Positions 38,490-47,088 of a stretch of DNA of 64,000 bases are shown here, piece by piece. Position 1 is the stretch's first letter. Every line of letters begins with the position of its first letter. Source of the stretch: Rhodanobacter sp. DHG33 (GTDB taxonomy: Bacteria > Pseudomonadota > Gammaproteobacteria > Xanthomonadales > Rhodanobacteraceae); contig NZ_JACYXM010000005.1 of NCBI RefSeq assembly GCF_014843005.1, forward strand, positions 124,001-188,000. Reading direction: 5' to 3'. A program made the position numbers and the translations under genes. The notes below the pieces were generated by a model, which worked only from the letters and a program-made list of their open reading frames with translations, did no database searches and was not told where the DNA came from.

Positions 38490-39011
38490 ATGAACCGCCG
38501 CATCGTCCTGCATGTGCTACTCGCCGCCCTGGCGCTGCTCGGAGCGCCTGCCATGGCCGCCGACGCGGCGCCCACGAACGTCACGGTCACCTACGACCAT
38601 CCCGAGCAGTTCACCGAAACGAAGAAGGTGCGCGCGCTGTCGCCCCGGCTCGACGACGACAGTTACCTGAAGACCCTGAAGTCCTACACCGAGGTCCGCG
38701 CCGGCAAGATGCTGCCGCCGGGCGAACGCCTCGACATCGTGATCACGGACATCGACCGCGCCGGCAACTTCGAGCCGTGGCGGCCCTACCCGATGCGCGA
38801 CGTGCGCATCGTCAAGGACATCTATCCGCCGCGTATCGACCTGCACTTCCAGCTGCTCGATGCCAGCGGCAAGGTGATCCGCGAAGGCGCCCGCAAGCTG
38901 CGCGATCCCGGCTTCATGTACGACGGCCTGGCGATGCCGGGCAACGATACCCTGCGCTACGAGAAAGGCCTGATCGACCGCTGGCTGCGCAAGGGGCCGG
39001 ATCAGCTCTGA
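38490..39011 (+). CDS. DUF3016 family exported protein
   Basis: A 173-residue protein with a signal peptide (residues 1-23, cleaved after AMA). The mature part begins with a VTVTYDHPEQFTE segment and contains DIVITDIDRAGNFEPW and RIDLHFQLLDASGK, which are DUF3016 features. The family is found mostly in Xanthomonadales and relatives and has no known function. The regular alternation of strands suggests a small beta-rich periplasmic protein. GGAGG precedes the ATG by about 8 bases, and a strong terminator follows. Confidence 0.85.
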   Translation: MNRRIVLHVLLAALALLGAPAMAADAAPTNVTVTYDHPEQFTETKKVRALSPRLDDDSYLKTLKSYTEVRAGKMLPPGERLDIVITDIDRAGNFEPWRPYPMRDVRIVKDIYPPRIDLHFQLLDASGKVIREGARKLRDPGFMYDGLAMPGNDTLRYEKGLIDRWLRKGPDQL

Positions 39012-39037
39012 GGTCCACCGCGCGGCGCCACCGCCAC

Positions 39038-39074
39038 CAACGAAAAGCCCGCCATTTCGGCGGGCTTTTCGTTG
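39038..39074. terminator. Bidirectional intrinsic terminator
   Basis: A perfect 16-bp inverted repeat: CAACGAAAAGCCCGCC at 39038-39053 and GGCGGGCTTTTCGTTG at 39059-39074, with loop ATTTC. It contains AAAA/TTTT runs next to the GC stem and so can serve both the DUF3016 gene and the convergent desaturase gene. Confidence 0.95.
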
Positions 39075-39092
39075 ACGACCTTGCGGCGAGCC

Positions 39093-40283
39093 TCAGGCCG
39101 CGACCGCATAACCCTTGAGCCGGGCCGCGAAGTCCTGCAGCACGCGGATGCCGCTCTGCTCGGCTTCGACGATCCACTGCTGCAGGCCCTTGAGCGTCTG
39201 CTCGGCGCCGCGCTGCTCCATCAGGGCGGCGAGGCGGCTGCGGAATTCGCACACGGTGCTCAGGTTCGGGCGCTTGGCCAGCATGGCCTGCAGTTTGCTG
39301 CTGTTGTCCGTGTCCAGCCAGCGGCCGCCGTCGGCCAGCGCGCGACGCAGGCGGCGCGGCACGGCCTTGATGCTCTCGCCGGCGTGCGTGGCTTCCTCGC
39401 GCAGGGTGGGCACGATCACGTTGCGGTAGTAGTCGGTCATCGCCAGGAAGCGATGGGTGAGCACGGCCTTGAGCGTTTCGGCGTCGGGCAGCGGCACGTT
39501 GGGACGCACGTCCAGCGTGGGCGCCACGCGCAGCACCTTGGCCAGGCCCATGGCACGGAAGGCGCAGATCGCCGCCCAGCCGATATCGAACTCCCACTTG
39601 CGCAGCGCGAATTTGGCCGAGCTGGGGAAGGCGTGGTGGTTGTTGTGCAGCTCTTCGCCGCCGATCCAGAAGCCCCACGGAATCAGGTTGCGCGAGGTGT
39701 CGGCGCTCTCGAAGTTGCGGTAACCGGCCCAGTGACCGACGCCGTTGACGAAGCCCGCGGCCCAGAACGGGATCCAGACCATCTGCACGGCCCAGATCGC
39801 CGCACCGATCACGCCGAACAGGGCCAGGTTGATGATCAGCATCAATGCCGGGCCGGAATACGGGTGCGCACCATAGACTTTGTGCTCGACCCAGTCGTCC
39901 GGCGTGCCGCGGCCGTACTGCTGCATGTCTTCCTTCGAGGCGCAGGCGTCGCGGTACAGCGACACGCCGTCCCAGAACACCTTCTTGATGCCGAAGATCA
40001 CCGGGCTGTGCGGGTCTTCCTCGGTTTCCACCTTGGCGTGGTGCTTGCGGTGCACCGCCACCCACTCCTTGGTGACCATGCCGGTGCTGAGCCAGCCCCA
40101 GAAGCGGAAGAAGTGTGCCAGCGCCGGGTGGAAATCCACGCCGCGGTGGGTCTGGCTGCGGTGCAGGTACAGCGTCACCGTGAAGATGGTGAGCTGGGTG
40201 ACTACCAGCAGGTAGACCAGCATGCTGACCCAACTGGCATGGGTCAGGCCGTGGGACAGGAAATTCAGCACGGAATCGAGCAT
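39093..40283 (-). CDS. Acyl-CoA/fatty-acid desaturase
   Basis: A 396-residue membrane-bound di-iron desaturase. All three histidine boxes are present: HRSQTH at 41-46, HRKHH at 78-82 and HNNHH at 213-217. Four hydrophobic segments (about 15-40, 58-72, 145-168 and 172-185) flank them. It should introduce a cis double bond into acyl chains, adjusting membrane fluidity. I chose ATG 40283, which gives the usual family length; an upstream ATG at 40370 adds 29 residues without motifs. The C-terminal 170 residues are a charged helical extension usual for this proteobacterial group. Confidence 0.92.
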   Translation of the reverse strand: MLDSVLNFLSHGLTHASWVSMLVYLLVVTQLTIFTVTLYLHRSQTHRGVDFHPALAHFFRFWGWLSTGMVTKEWVAVHRKHHAKVETEEDPHSPVIFGIKKVFWDGVSLYRDACASKEDMQQYGRGTPDDWVEHKVYGAHPYSGPALMLIINLALFGVIGAAIWAVQMVWIPFWAAGFVNGVGHWAGYRNFESADTSRNLIPWGFWIGGEELHNNHHAFPSSAKFALRKWEFDIGWAAICAFRAMGLAKVLRVAPTLDVRPNVPLPDAETLKAVLTHRFLAMTDYYRNVIVPTLREEATHAGESIKAVPRRLRRALADGGRWLDTDNSSKLQAMLAKRPNLSTVCEFRSRLAALMEQRGAEQTLKGLQQWIVEAEQSGIRVLQDFAARLKGYAVAA

Positions 40284-40452
40284 CGGGGCGGGACTCGGGA
40301 CGGGTTCTAAAGTGCAGTCTAGGTGAGGGTTTGCCGTACTCGCCAGCATGTTTGCGTAGCGATCGACCATGGTAGGTGGTGGGCACTTGGGATTTCGTTA
40401 ACCGTGACCGTCGCAGGTTGTGTGAAACCGGGGCCGCACCGACAATCGCGGG

Positions 40453-41199
40453 ATGACTGCCGCCCAAGCCGCCGCACTACCCGTCCTGCAACTCGAACAG
40501 GTCGCCCGCCGCCGCGCCGGCCGCGTGGCGGTGCAGGATCTCGGCCTCGCCCTGGCACCCGGCCAGGTGCTTGGCCTGCTGGGGGTCAACGGCGCCGGCA
40601 AATCCACCACGCTGGCGATGATCGCGGGCGCGCTGCGGCCGGACAGCGGTGCGATCCGCCTGAACGGCGAGGATTTCCTGGAACAGCCGGAATTGGCGCG
40701 GCGCCTGATCGGCTGGCTGCCGGAACGCGCGCCGGTATGGCCGGAACTCACCGTGACCGAGCATCTGGACGCCCACGGCCGCTTGCGTGGCCTGCGTGGC
40801 GCCGAACTGCGCGCCGCTCGCGAAGCCATCGTCGCACGGCTGGAGCTGCAGCCGCTGGCACGCCGCCTGGCAGGTGCGCTGTCGCAGGGCCAGCGCCAGC
40901 GCCTCGGGCTGGCCTGCGCGCTGCTGCATCGCCCGGCCCTGCTGGTGCTGGACGAACCGGCGAATGCGCTCGACCCGGTGCAGGTCGGGGCGCTGCGCAA
41001 GCTGATCCGCGAACAGGCCAAGGCCGGGACAGCGGTGATCCTCTCCACGCACGTGCTCGTCGAGGTCACCGCCGTGTGCGACCGCGTGGCGATCCTGCAC
41101 GAAGGCCGCCTGCGCTACGAAGGCCCGGTGCGCGGCGACGACCACGCCGCGCTGGAGCGCCGCTTCTTCGAAATCGCCATGCAGGCGCGCGCCGCATGA
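40453..41199 (+). CDS. ABC transporter ATP-binding protein, GldA-like
   Basis: A 248-residue ATPase with Walker A GVNGAGKST at 44-52, the signature LSQGQRQRLGLA near 139-150 (Gln replaces the second Gly), Walker B LLVLDEPANALD, and the switch His in STHVL. It is the first gene of a tightly coupled set: its stop overlaps the permease start (ATGA). ATPase, permease and a GldG-like protein together resemble the Gld/ABC-2 type systems, whose substrates are mostly unknown. Confidence 0.92.
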   Translation: MTAAQAAALPVLQLEQVARRRAGRVAVQDLGLALAPGQVLGLLGVNGAGKSTTLAMIAGALRPDSGAIRLNGEDFLEQPELARRLIGWLPERAPVWPELTVTEHLDAHGRLRGLRGAELRAAREAIVARLELQPLARRLAGALSQGQRQRLGLACALLHRPALLVLDEPANALDPVQVGALRKLIREQAKAGTAVILSTHVLVEVTAVCDRVAILHEGRLRYEGPVRGDDHAALERRFFEIAMQARAA

Positions 41200-41951
41200 G
41201 TCTCGCCGCCATGTTCCGGATGGAAGTGCGTCGCCTGCGCGTGCAGCCGCTGGCCTGGGTGTTGCTGGCGCTGAGCCTCGCCTGGCTGGGCTGGTGCTTC
41301 ACCCGCCTGCTGGGCGACTTCCTCGCCGGCGAGATCAAGCGCGCCGCGCTGCCGGACAGCCCGGGCTACGTGGACCTTGTCGCCGTGCCGCTGCTGGGCC
41401 AGCTCGCGCAGCTGGCATTCCTGGTGGTGCCGCTGCTCGCCATGTCCACGCTGGCCGGCGAGCGTCGCAACGGCACGCTGCCGCTGCTGTTCGCCGCCGG
41501 TCTGCCGGCGTCGCGCATCGTGCTGGGCAAGTACTTCGCCCTGCTGCTGTGGCTGCTGCTGTGGCTGGCGCTGACGCTGGCCATGCCGCTGTCGCTGGCG
41601 CACGCCACCACGCCCGACTGGGGCAAGCTGGCCGCCGCCACGCTGGGCATGGCCCTGATGCTGGCCGCGCTGGCCGCGCTGACCGTGGCGGCCTCCGCCT
41701 TCACCACGCATCCCGCCATCGCCGCCGTGCTGGGCCTGCTGATCGGCCTCGCGCTGTGGACGGTGAATCTCGGCGCGCAGATGGCCGGCCTCAACGACGG
41801 CGCGATCAACTGGCTGGCGATGAGCACGCACGAGCAGAACCTGTTGCGCGGGCTGGTTTCCACCGCCGACATCCTTTGGTTCGTGCTGCTGATCGCGGTG
41901 TGCCTTGCGCTGGCCACGCGCCGCCTCGCTGCCGACAAGGAGCGCGGCTGA
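41196..41951 (+). CDS. ABC-2-type transporter permease, GldF-like
   Basis: A 251-residue membrane protein with about six helices (roughly 18-36, 62-82, 108-130, 140-165, 170-190 and 225-243). The loop after helix 2 contains LAGERRNGTLPLLFAAGLP, the conserved cytoplasmic coupling region of ABC-2/GldF permeases. Translation is coupled to the ATPase by an ATGA overlap. The GldG-like gene follows after one base. It should form the membrane channel with two copies of the ATPase. Confidence 0.88.
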   Translation: MSLAAMFRMEVRRLRVQPLAWVLLALSLAWLGWCFTRLLGDFLAGEIKRAALPDSPGYVDLVAVPLLGQLAQLAFLVVPLLAMSTLAGERRNGTLPLLFAAGLPASRIVLGKYFALLLWLLLWLALTLAMPLSLAHATTPDWGKLAAATLGMALMLAALAALTVAASAFTTHPAIAAVLGLLIGLALWTVNLGAQMAGLNDGAINWLAMSTHEQNLLRGLVSTADILWFVLLIAVCLALATRRLAADKERG

Positions 41952-41952
41952 C

Positions 41953-43305
41953 ATGAAACTTTCCAGACGTCTGGACGGCTGGTTGTTCGCCCTGCTTTTG
42001 CTGGCCGGCGCGGGTGCACTCGGTTTTTTCAGCGCGCGCTACGCGCACGTTTCCGACTGGACGGCGAATGGCCGCCTGAGCCTGTCGCCGCAGAGCCGCG
42101 CCGTGCTGGCGAAGCTGGACGGCCCGGTCGAGATCGTCAGCTATGCCAGCCCGCAAGGCGACTTGCGCGCACAGGTCGCCGGTTTCCTGCAGCGCTACCA
42201 GCAGGCCAAGCCCGACATTGCCTTGCGCTTCGTCGACCCGCAGCAGGACCCGGCACGGATGCGCGAGCTGGGCATCGCCGTGGACGGCGAACTCATCTTG
42301 CATTACCGCGGCCACGAGCAGCGGCTGACGGAACTTTCCGAAAGCGACGTGACGAACGCGCTGCAGCGCCTGATCCGCGGCAACGACCGCATCGTGGCCT
42401 TCGTCACCGGCGACGGCGAGCGCCTGCCTTCCGGCGAGGGCGGCGCGGACATGACCGCACTGATGGACCAGCTTGCGCAGAGCGGCCTGCGTGCGGTGCC
42501 TTTGAGTTTCGCGCAGGCCGCCGCCGTGCCGCAGGGCACCGATCTCGTGGTGCTGGCCAGCCCCACTTCCGACCTTCCGGCCGGCGCGACGCAAGCGCTG
42601 GTGAACTATCTGCAGGACGGCGGCAACCTGCTGTGGCTGCGTGATCCGGCGAACGACGATCTCGGCCTCAAGCCGTTGGCTGCCGCGCTGGGCGTGCAGG
42701 TGTTGCCCGGCGTGCTGGTGGACGGCGGCGGCGCCGCGCTGGGCCTGGCCGACCCGCGCGTGCTGGCGGTGGCGCAGTATCCGCCCAATCCGGTCACGCT
42801 GGGCTTGCAGCTCGCCACACGCTTCCCGCAGGTGGCTGCGCTGGCGCGCACCGGTGCGGACGGCTGGACGGCGACGCCGCTGCTGCGCTCCAGTGCGCAG
42901 AGTTGGACCGAGTTCCATCCGATCGACAACGCGCACCCGTCGGCCATCCACTACGACACCGCAGCGGGCGAGTTCAAGGGGCCGCTGGATTTCGGCTTCA
43001 CGCTGGCGCGGCTCTCGCCCAGTCCCGACAAGCGCGAACAGCGCGCGGTGGTGGTTGGCGACGGCGATTTCCTTTCCAACGCCTACCTCGGCCAGGGTGG
43101 CAACCGCGCGCTGGGCGAACGCATCTTCAACTGGCTGCTGGGCGACGATGCGCTCGTCGACCTGCCGCGCGAAGGCGTGCCCGACCGCCTGCTGCGCATC
43201 AGCCAGAACGAACTCGATGCCGCCAGCGTGGGTTTCATGGTGCTGCTGCCGCTGCTGCTGCTCGCGATCGGCGGCCTGATCGCCTGGCGCCGCCGCCTCG
43301 CATGA
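41953..43305 (+). CDS. GldG-family ABC transporter-associated protein
   Basis: A 450-residue protein with a membrane segment at each end (about 8-28 and 425-443) and a large periplasmic part between. The periplasmic part has [19 protein letters not shown], the FVDPQQDP motif and FVTGDGE followed later by [11 protein letters not shown], features of the GldG/ABC-type auxiliary domain related to IFT52/GIFT folds. It is translated one base after the permease stop and overlaps the next gene by ATGA. In Flavobacteria GldG is part of gliding; here the role is unknown. Confidence 0.85.
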   Translation: MKLSRRLDGWLFALLLLAGAGALGFFSARYAHVSDWTANGRLSLSPQSRAVLAKLDGPVEIVSYASPQGDLRAQVAGFLQRYQQAKPDIALRFVDPQQDPARMRELGIAVDGELILHYRGHEQRLTELSESDVTNALQRLIRGNDRIVAFVTGDGERLPSGEGGADMTALMDQLAQSGLRAVPLSFAQAAAVPQGTDLVVLASPTSDLPAGATQALVNYLQDGGNLLWLRDPANDDLGLKPLAAALGVQVLPGVLVDGGGAALGLADPRVLAVAQYPPNPVTLGLQLATRFPQVAALARTGADGWTATPLLRSSAQSWTEFHPIDNAHPSAIHYDTAAGEFKGPLDFGFTLARLSPSPDKREQRAVVVGDGDFLSNAYLGQGGNRALGERIFNWLLGDDALVDLPREGVPDRLLRISQNELDAASVGFMVLLPLLLLAIGGLIAWRRRLA

Positions 43306-43793
43306 AACGGGCTGCGCGTTCACGGCTGCTGATGCTGCTCGGTGCCACGGCACTGGCCCTGCTGGCGCTATGGCAATGGCAGCGCGACGAACACGACCGG
43401 CCGGGCAACCTGCTCGCACTGGATCCCGCAACGATCACGCAGGTGACGCTGCAACTCGGCAACGCACCTGCCACGCACTACGCGAAGCACGACGCACACT
43501 GGTGGCGCGACGACGGCCAGCGCGCCGACGACCGCTACGTGGCCGCGCTCGCGGATGCCGCGGACGCACCCGTGCTGGAATGGCACGCCGCCGCCGATTT
43601 CGATGCTGCCAGGATCGGCCTCGCACCACCCCAGGCCATACTCACGCTGGACGACCAGCGCCTCGCCTTCGGCGCGACATCCGCCACCGGTCCGCAATGC
43701 TACGTGCAGGCAGGCGCACGCGTGGCGCTGGTGTCGCTGCGGTTCATGCCGCAGGCGCCGCAGCAGAAGCAGCAAGACATCGGGATGCACTGA
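43302..43793 (+). CDS. DUF4340-like membrane-anchored protein of the ABC operon
   Basis: A 163-residue protein with one N-terminal membrane segment (about residues 8-24) and a periplasmic domain with the repeating pattern [18 protein letters not shown] and [11 protein letters not shown]. This looks like a short form of DUF4340 proteins that often accompany GldG-like transporters. It overlaps the GldG-like gene by ATGA, and its stop overlaps the mutM start (TGATG). I cannot assign a function beyond probable membership of the transporter complex. Confidence 0.65.
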   Translation: MKRAARSRLLMLLGATALALLALWQWQRDEHDRPGNLLALDPATITQVTLQLGNAPATHYAKHDAHWWRDDGQRADDRYVAALADAADAPVLEWHAAADFDAARIGLAPPQAILTLDDQRLAFGATSATGPQCYVQAGARVALVSLRFMPQAPQQKQQDIGMH

Positions 43794-44620
43794 TGCCTGA
43801 ATTGCCCGAAGTCGAGACCACCCGCCGCGGCATCGAACCCCATCTGGTCGGCCGGCGCGTGACGACAGTGACGCTGCGCCGGCCCGACCTGCGCTGGCCG
43901 ATTCCGCGCGAGGTCTCCGAACTGCTGCCCGGCCAGCGCATCGAGGCGGTGGAACGCCGCGCGAAATACCTGCTGCTGCACACGCAGGCCGGCAGTGCGC
44001 TGCTGCATCTGGGCATGAGCGGCATGCTGCGCGTGCTGCCTCCCGACGCGCCGCTCGGCTTACATGACCACGTCGACATCGCGCTGGAACGTGGCGCACA
44101 TGTCGGCCCGCGCGTGCTGCGCTTCACCGATCCGCGCCGTTTCGGCTGCCTGCTTTGGCAAGCTCCAGGCACCACTCACGAACTGTTGGCGAAGCTCGGT
44201 CCCGAGCCGCTCACCGACGCTTTCGACGGTGACCTGCTCTGGCATCTCTCACGCGGCCGCACGGCGGCGGTGAAGCTGTTCCTGATGGACAACGCGGTGG
44301 TGGTGGGCGTGGGCAACATCTACGCCAGCGAGGCGCTGTTCGCCGCCGGCATCGATCCGCGGCGCGAAGCCGGCGGCGTGTCGCGCGCCCGCTATGCGCG
44401 GCTGGCTGCCGAAGTGAAGCGCATCCTCGCCTATGCCATCGAGCGTGGCGGCACCACGCTGCGCGACTTCCTCGCCCCCGACGGCGCACCGGGTTATTTC
44501 TTCCGCGAGCTGATGGTCTATGGCCGCGAAGGCGAGCCGTGCAAGGTCTGCGGCACGGCGATACGGCAGACGGTACTGGGCCAACGTTCCACATTCTGGT
44601 GCCCGCGCTGCCAACACTGA
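43793..44620 (+). CDS. mutM: Formamidopyrimidine-DNA glycosylase
   Basis: A 275-residue base-excision enzyme that removes 8-oxoguanine and formamidopyrimidines and nicks the abasic site. The essential N-terminus after Met is [12 protein letters not shown] (Pro2 nucleophile, Glu3), the lysine is in RRAKYLLLH near 58, and the C-terminal zinc finger has four Cys in CKVCG and CPRC. Its start overlaps the stop of the ABC-associated gene (TGATG), so it is probably translated from the ABC transcript. No independent promoter is obvious just upstream. Confidence 0.97.
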   Translation: MPELPEVETTRRGIEPHLVGRRVTTVTLRRPDLRWPIPREVSELLPGQRIEAVERRAKYLLLHTQAGSALLHLGMSGMLRVLPPDAPLGLHDHVDIALERGAHVGPRVLRFTDPRRFGCLLWQAPGTTHELLAKLGPEPLTDAFDGDLLWHLSRGRTAAVKLFLMDNAVVVGVGNIYASEALFAAGIDPRREAGGVSRARYARLAAEVKRILAYAIERGGTTLRDFLAPDGAPGYFFRELMVYGREGEPCKVCGTAIRQTVLGQRSTFWCPRCQH

Positions 44621-44727
44621 CCGGGCAGCGTTTCCCGGAGGAAACAGTGTAACCACGGATTGCCGGCTACCCGCCGCGGCCCCTCGCACTCAACATAAGC
44701 GCCATCCCGAACACACACGCACAAGGC

Positions 44728-44767
44728 CGGAACGTCCCGTCGTTCCGCGGGTTCGGCTTTTCTTTTT
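44728..44767 (+). terminator. Probable terminator of the ABC-mutM transcript
   Basis: CGGAACG at 44728-44734 and CGTTCCG at 44741-44747 form a perfect hairpin with a six-base loop. A few bases later comes a T-rich stretch (CTTTTCTTTTT, 44757-44767). The gap between stem and T tract is unusual, and alternative pairing with GTTCGGC is possible. It stops just before the nitroreductase ribosome site. Confidence 0.55.
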
Positions 44768-44780
44768 AAGGAGCAACGTC

Positions 44781-45380
44781 ATGAGCAACGCCGTGATCGA
44801 ACATCTCAAGAAGCGCCGCACCCAGTACGCGCTGGGCCGCAACGTGAATGTGGACAAGGACGCCCTGAACGGCCTCATCCAGGAGGCCATCAAGCACACG
44901 CCGTCGTCGTTCAACTCGCAGAGCTCGCGCGCCGTGATCCTGTTCGGCGAACAGAGCGTGAAGTTCTGGGGGCTGGCCAAGGAGGCGCTCGCCAAGATCG
45001 TGCCGGCCGAGGCCTTCGCGCAGACCGCCGCCAAGCTGGACAGCTTCGCCGCCGGCGCGGGCACCGTGCTGTTCTACGAGGACCAGGACGTGGTGAAGAG
45101 TCTGCAGGAGAAGTTCGCGCTTTACGCGGACAACTTCCCGGTGTGGTCCGAGCAGTCGGGCGGCATGGCGCAGTTCGCGGTGTGGCTTGCGCTGACTGAC
45201 GCCGGCCTCGGCGCCAGCCTGCAGCACTACAACCCGCTGGTGGACGACGCAGCCCGCGCGACCTGGAACGTGCCGGCATCGTGGAAGCTGCGTGCGCAGA
45301 TGCCGTTCGGCTCGCACGAAAATGGCTTCGGCGAGAAGGCCTTCATGGACGACAGCCAGCGCTTCATCGTCGCCGGCTGA
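44781..45380 (+). CDS. Nitroreductase family protein, Frm2/Hbn1-like
   Basis: A 199-residue FMN-dependent oxidoreductase. It begins MSNAVIEHLKKRRTQYALG and has HTPSSFNSQSSRAV at about 35-48, the FMN-binding region, then QHYNPLVDD and MPFGSHE near the C-terminus. The short length and these motifs match the Frm2/Hbn1-like group of nitroreductases. AAGGAG lies 7 bases before the ATG. It is a single-gene unit that ends at a strong bidirectional terminator. Substrates may be quinones or nitro compounds; this is family inference. Confidence 0.88.
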   Translation: MSNAVIEHLKKRRTQYALGRNVNVDKDALNGLIQEAIKHTPSSFNSQSSRAVILFGEQSVKFWGLAKEALAKIVPAEAFAQTAAKLDSFAAGAGTVLFYEDQDVVKSLQEKFALYADNFPVWSEQSGGMAQFAVWLALTDAGLGASLQHYNPLVDDAARATWNVPASWKLRAQMPFGSHENGFGEKAFMDDSQRFIVAG

Positions 45381-45402
45381 GCGTCGCTTTCGTCACGCAT
45401 GC

Positions 45403-45431
45403 AAAGAGGGCGGCCCATGGCCGCCCTCTTT
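45403..45431. terminator. Bidirectional intrinsic terminator
   Basis: A perfect 13-bp inverted repeat, AAAGAGGGCGGCC at 45403-45415 and GGCCGCCCTCTTT at 45419-45431, with loop CAT. It lies between the convergent nitroreductase gene and the unrecognised minus-strand gene. Confidence 0.93.
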
Positions 45432-45456
45432 CGTTTCGCCGGCGAGTGAATACCGA

Positions 45457-46233
45457 TCAGAACGGCCAGCGGAATTCCACGTGCCGATTGTTGAATTCCG
45501 GATCGTCGAGGCTGCCGCCCGGCTGCGCGACCAAGGACTGCTGCATGCCTTCCACTTCCAGCGCCTGGCCCGCGGCGAAACGGGTGCCCAGCGCCTGCAT
45601 CTCCACCAGCTTCTCGCACAGCGCGCCAGCGCGATCCAGTTCGTGCGCGGGTATCCGGCGGAAGCTGAGGTCGGGGCGGCCGAACTTGCGCATGCCGCGC
45701 GTGTGCACCCAGGAGCGGTCGCTGTCCGGTTCGTCGCTGCGCAGGATCAGCACGTGGTTGCGCGGCGGCGCACCGCCCTGCACCAGGTAGCGTTCACGCC
45801 ACGCCGCCGCATCGAGCAGGCCCATGATCTGCGGGTCGAGGACCACGCGGCCGCCGATGTCGAGCAGCGCGGCGAGCACGCCCAGCGTGTCGCGCAGGTA
45901 ATCGAGGCTGGGGCTGTCCTTCAGCTGGCCGTGCACCACCAGTACCTCGGGTGCGATGCGCGCCTGCTCGTACGCCTCGGGCGCCTCGTCGCGCATGATC
46001 TCGCCCAGTGTCCCGGACAGCGGGTAGCCCTCCCATTTGCGCAGTTCCAGGTTCTGGAAACGCTTGAGGTCCACGCCGCCGGGCAGGCCATGGCTGCCGT
46101 AGCGGCGCGCCGGGATCACCAGTTCCTGCGGGTCGAACTTGCCGAACACGAAGAACTGCAGCAGCGCGTCTTCGCCGCTGCCGGGCTGCCAGTAGGGGCG
46201 CGGCCACTCGGGGGTTTGCTGTGCTTCGGTCAT
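45457..46233 (-). CDS. Conserved protein of unknown function
   Basis: A 258-residue soluble protein that I do not recognise. It has no signal peptide or membrane segment. The chain has a Trp/Pro-rich start (WPRPYWQPGSGEDA), FFVFGKFDPQELVIPARRYGSHGLPGG near 26-52 (in parts), and a mixed alpha/beta body with LVVHGQLKDSP, GGRVVLDPQ and NHVLILRSDEPDSDRSWVHTRG segments. I chose ATG 46233 because AAGGCAGG lies upstream; ATG 46263 would add ten residues. It is on the same strand as tdk but separated from it by a terminator. No function is proposed. Confidence 0.75.
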   Translation of the reverse strand: MTEAQQTPEWPRPYWQPGSGEDALLQFFVFGKFDPQELVIPARRYGSHGLPGGVDLKRFQNLELRKWEGYPLSGTLGEIMRDEAPEAYEQARIAPEVLVVHGQLKDSPSLDYLRDTLGVLAALLDIGGRVVLDPQIMGLLDAAAWRERYLVQGGAPPRNHVLILRSDEPDSDRSWVHTRGMRKFGRPDLSFRRIPAHELDRAGALCEKLVEMQALGTRFAAGQALEVEGMQQSLVAQPGGSLDDPEFNNRHVEFRWPF

Positions 46234-46267
46234 CTGCCTGCCTTGAAAAGTCAAAGTATCCATTTCG

Positions 46268-46292
46268 AAAAATCCGCGCCCCGCGGATTTTT
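46268..46292 (-). terminator. Intrinsic terminator of tdk
   Basis: A perfect 11-bp inverted repeat, AAAAATCCGCG at 46268-46278 and CGCGGATTTTT at 46282-46292, with loop CCC. The right arm touches the tdk stop codon, so the transcript ends right after the coding region. The A run becomes the T tract on the minus strand. Confidence 0.9.
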
Positions 46293-46924
46293 CAGGATTG
46301 ATCGTCCAGCGGCAGCACGCTCTGCTGCAACTCGATGCGCCCGCGGCCTTCGGTGATCTTCTTGAACTCGGCGCGGCTCACCGAGACATAGCGGTCGTTG
46401 CCGCCGATCTCAACCTGCGGCCCTTCGGTGACTGCTCGGCCCTGCTCGTCCACGCGCACCACCATGGTGGCCTTGCTGCCGCTGTGGCAGATGGTCTTGA
46501 TCTCCTGCAGCTCGTCGGCCCAGGCCAGCAGGTAGCGGCTGCCCTCGAACAGCTCGCCGCGGAAGTCGGTGCGCAGACCGTAGGCCAGTACCGGCACGCG
46601 CAGCTTGTCCACCACGTCGGTGAGCTGCCATACCTGTTGCTTGGCGAGGAACTGCGCCTCGTCCACGAACACGCAGTGGAGCGTGCCGTGCGCGGCGATG
46701 TCCGCTTCGACCAGCGCAAGCAGGTTCTCGTCGCCGCCGAAGCGCCGCGCGTTCGCCTTCAGGCCGATGCGCGAAGCCACCACGCCTTCGCCGTAGCGGT
46801 TGTCCAGCGCCGGCGTCAGGATGATCGTGCGCATGCCGCGCTCGTGGTAGTTGTACGCGCTCTGCAGCAGCGTGGTGGTCTTGCCGGCGTTCATCGCCGA
46901 GTAATAGAAGTAGAGCTTGGCCAT
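46292..46924 (-). CDS. tdk: Thymidine kinase
   Basis: A 210-residue type II thymidine kinase that makes dTMP from thymidine in the salvage pathway. Walker A is [14 protein letters not shown] at about 8-21, Walker B is [10 protein letters not shown] near 84-93, and the lasso region has [14 protein letters not shown]. Normal length for the family. It ends at its own terminator, which overlaps the stop codon. Confidence 0.95.
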   Translation of the reverse strand: MAKLYFYYSAMNAGKTTTLLQSAYNYHERGMRTIILTPALDNRYGEGVVASRIGLKANARRFGGDENLLALVEADIAAHGTLHCVFVDEAQFLAKQQVWQLTDVVDKLRVPVLAYGLRTDFRGELFEGSRYLLAWADELQEIKTICHSGSKATMVVRVDEQGRAVTEGPQVEIGGNDRYVSVSRAEFKKITEGRGRIELQQSVLPLDDQS

Positions 46925-47088
46925 GGCGATGCGCGACGTTCGTGGACGTGCATGGTAGCGCGGCCGCCGGCAAGTTCCGGTCCATTGGGTACGACCTGGT
47001 GCGTGCAGCGACGAATCGGGCCCGCTCTCCCATCAGGGATAAGCGGGCTCTCCTATGCCAACGCTCTCATCAAGCCATGCTTGCGCGA

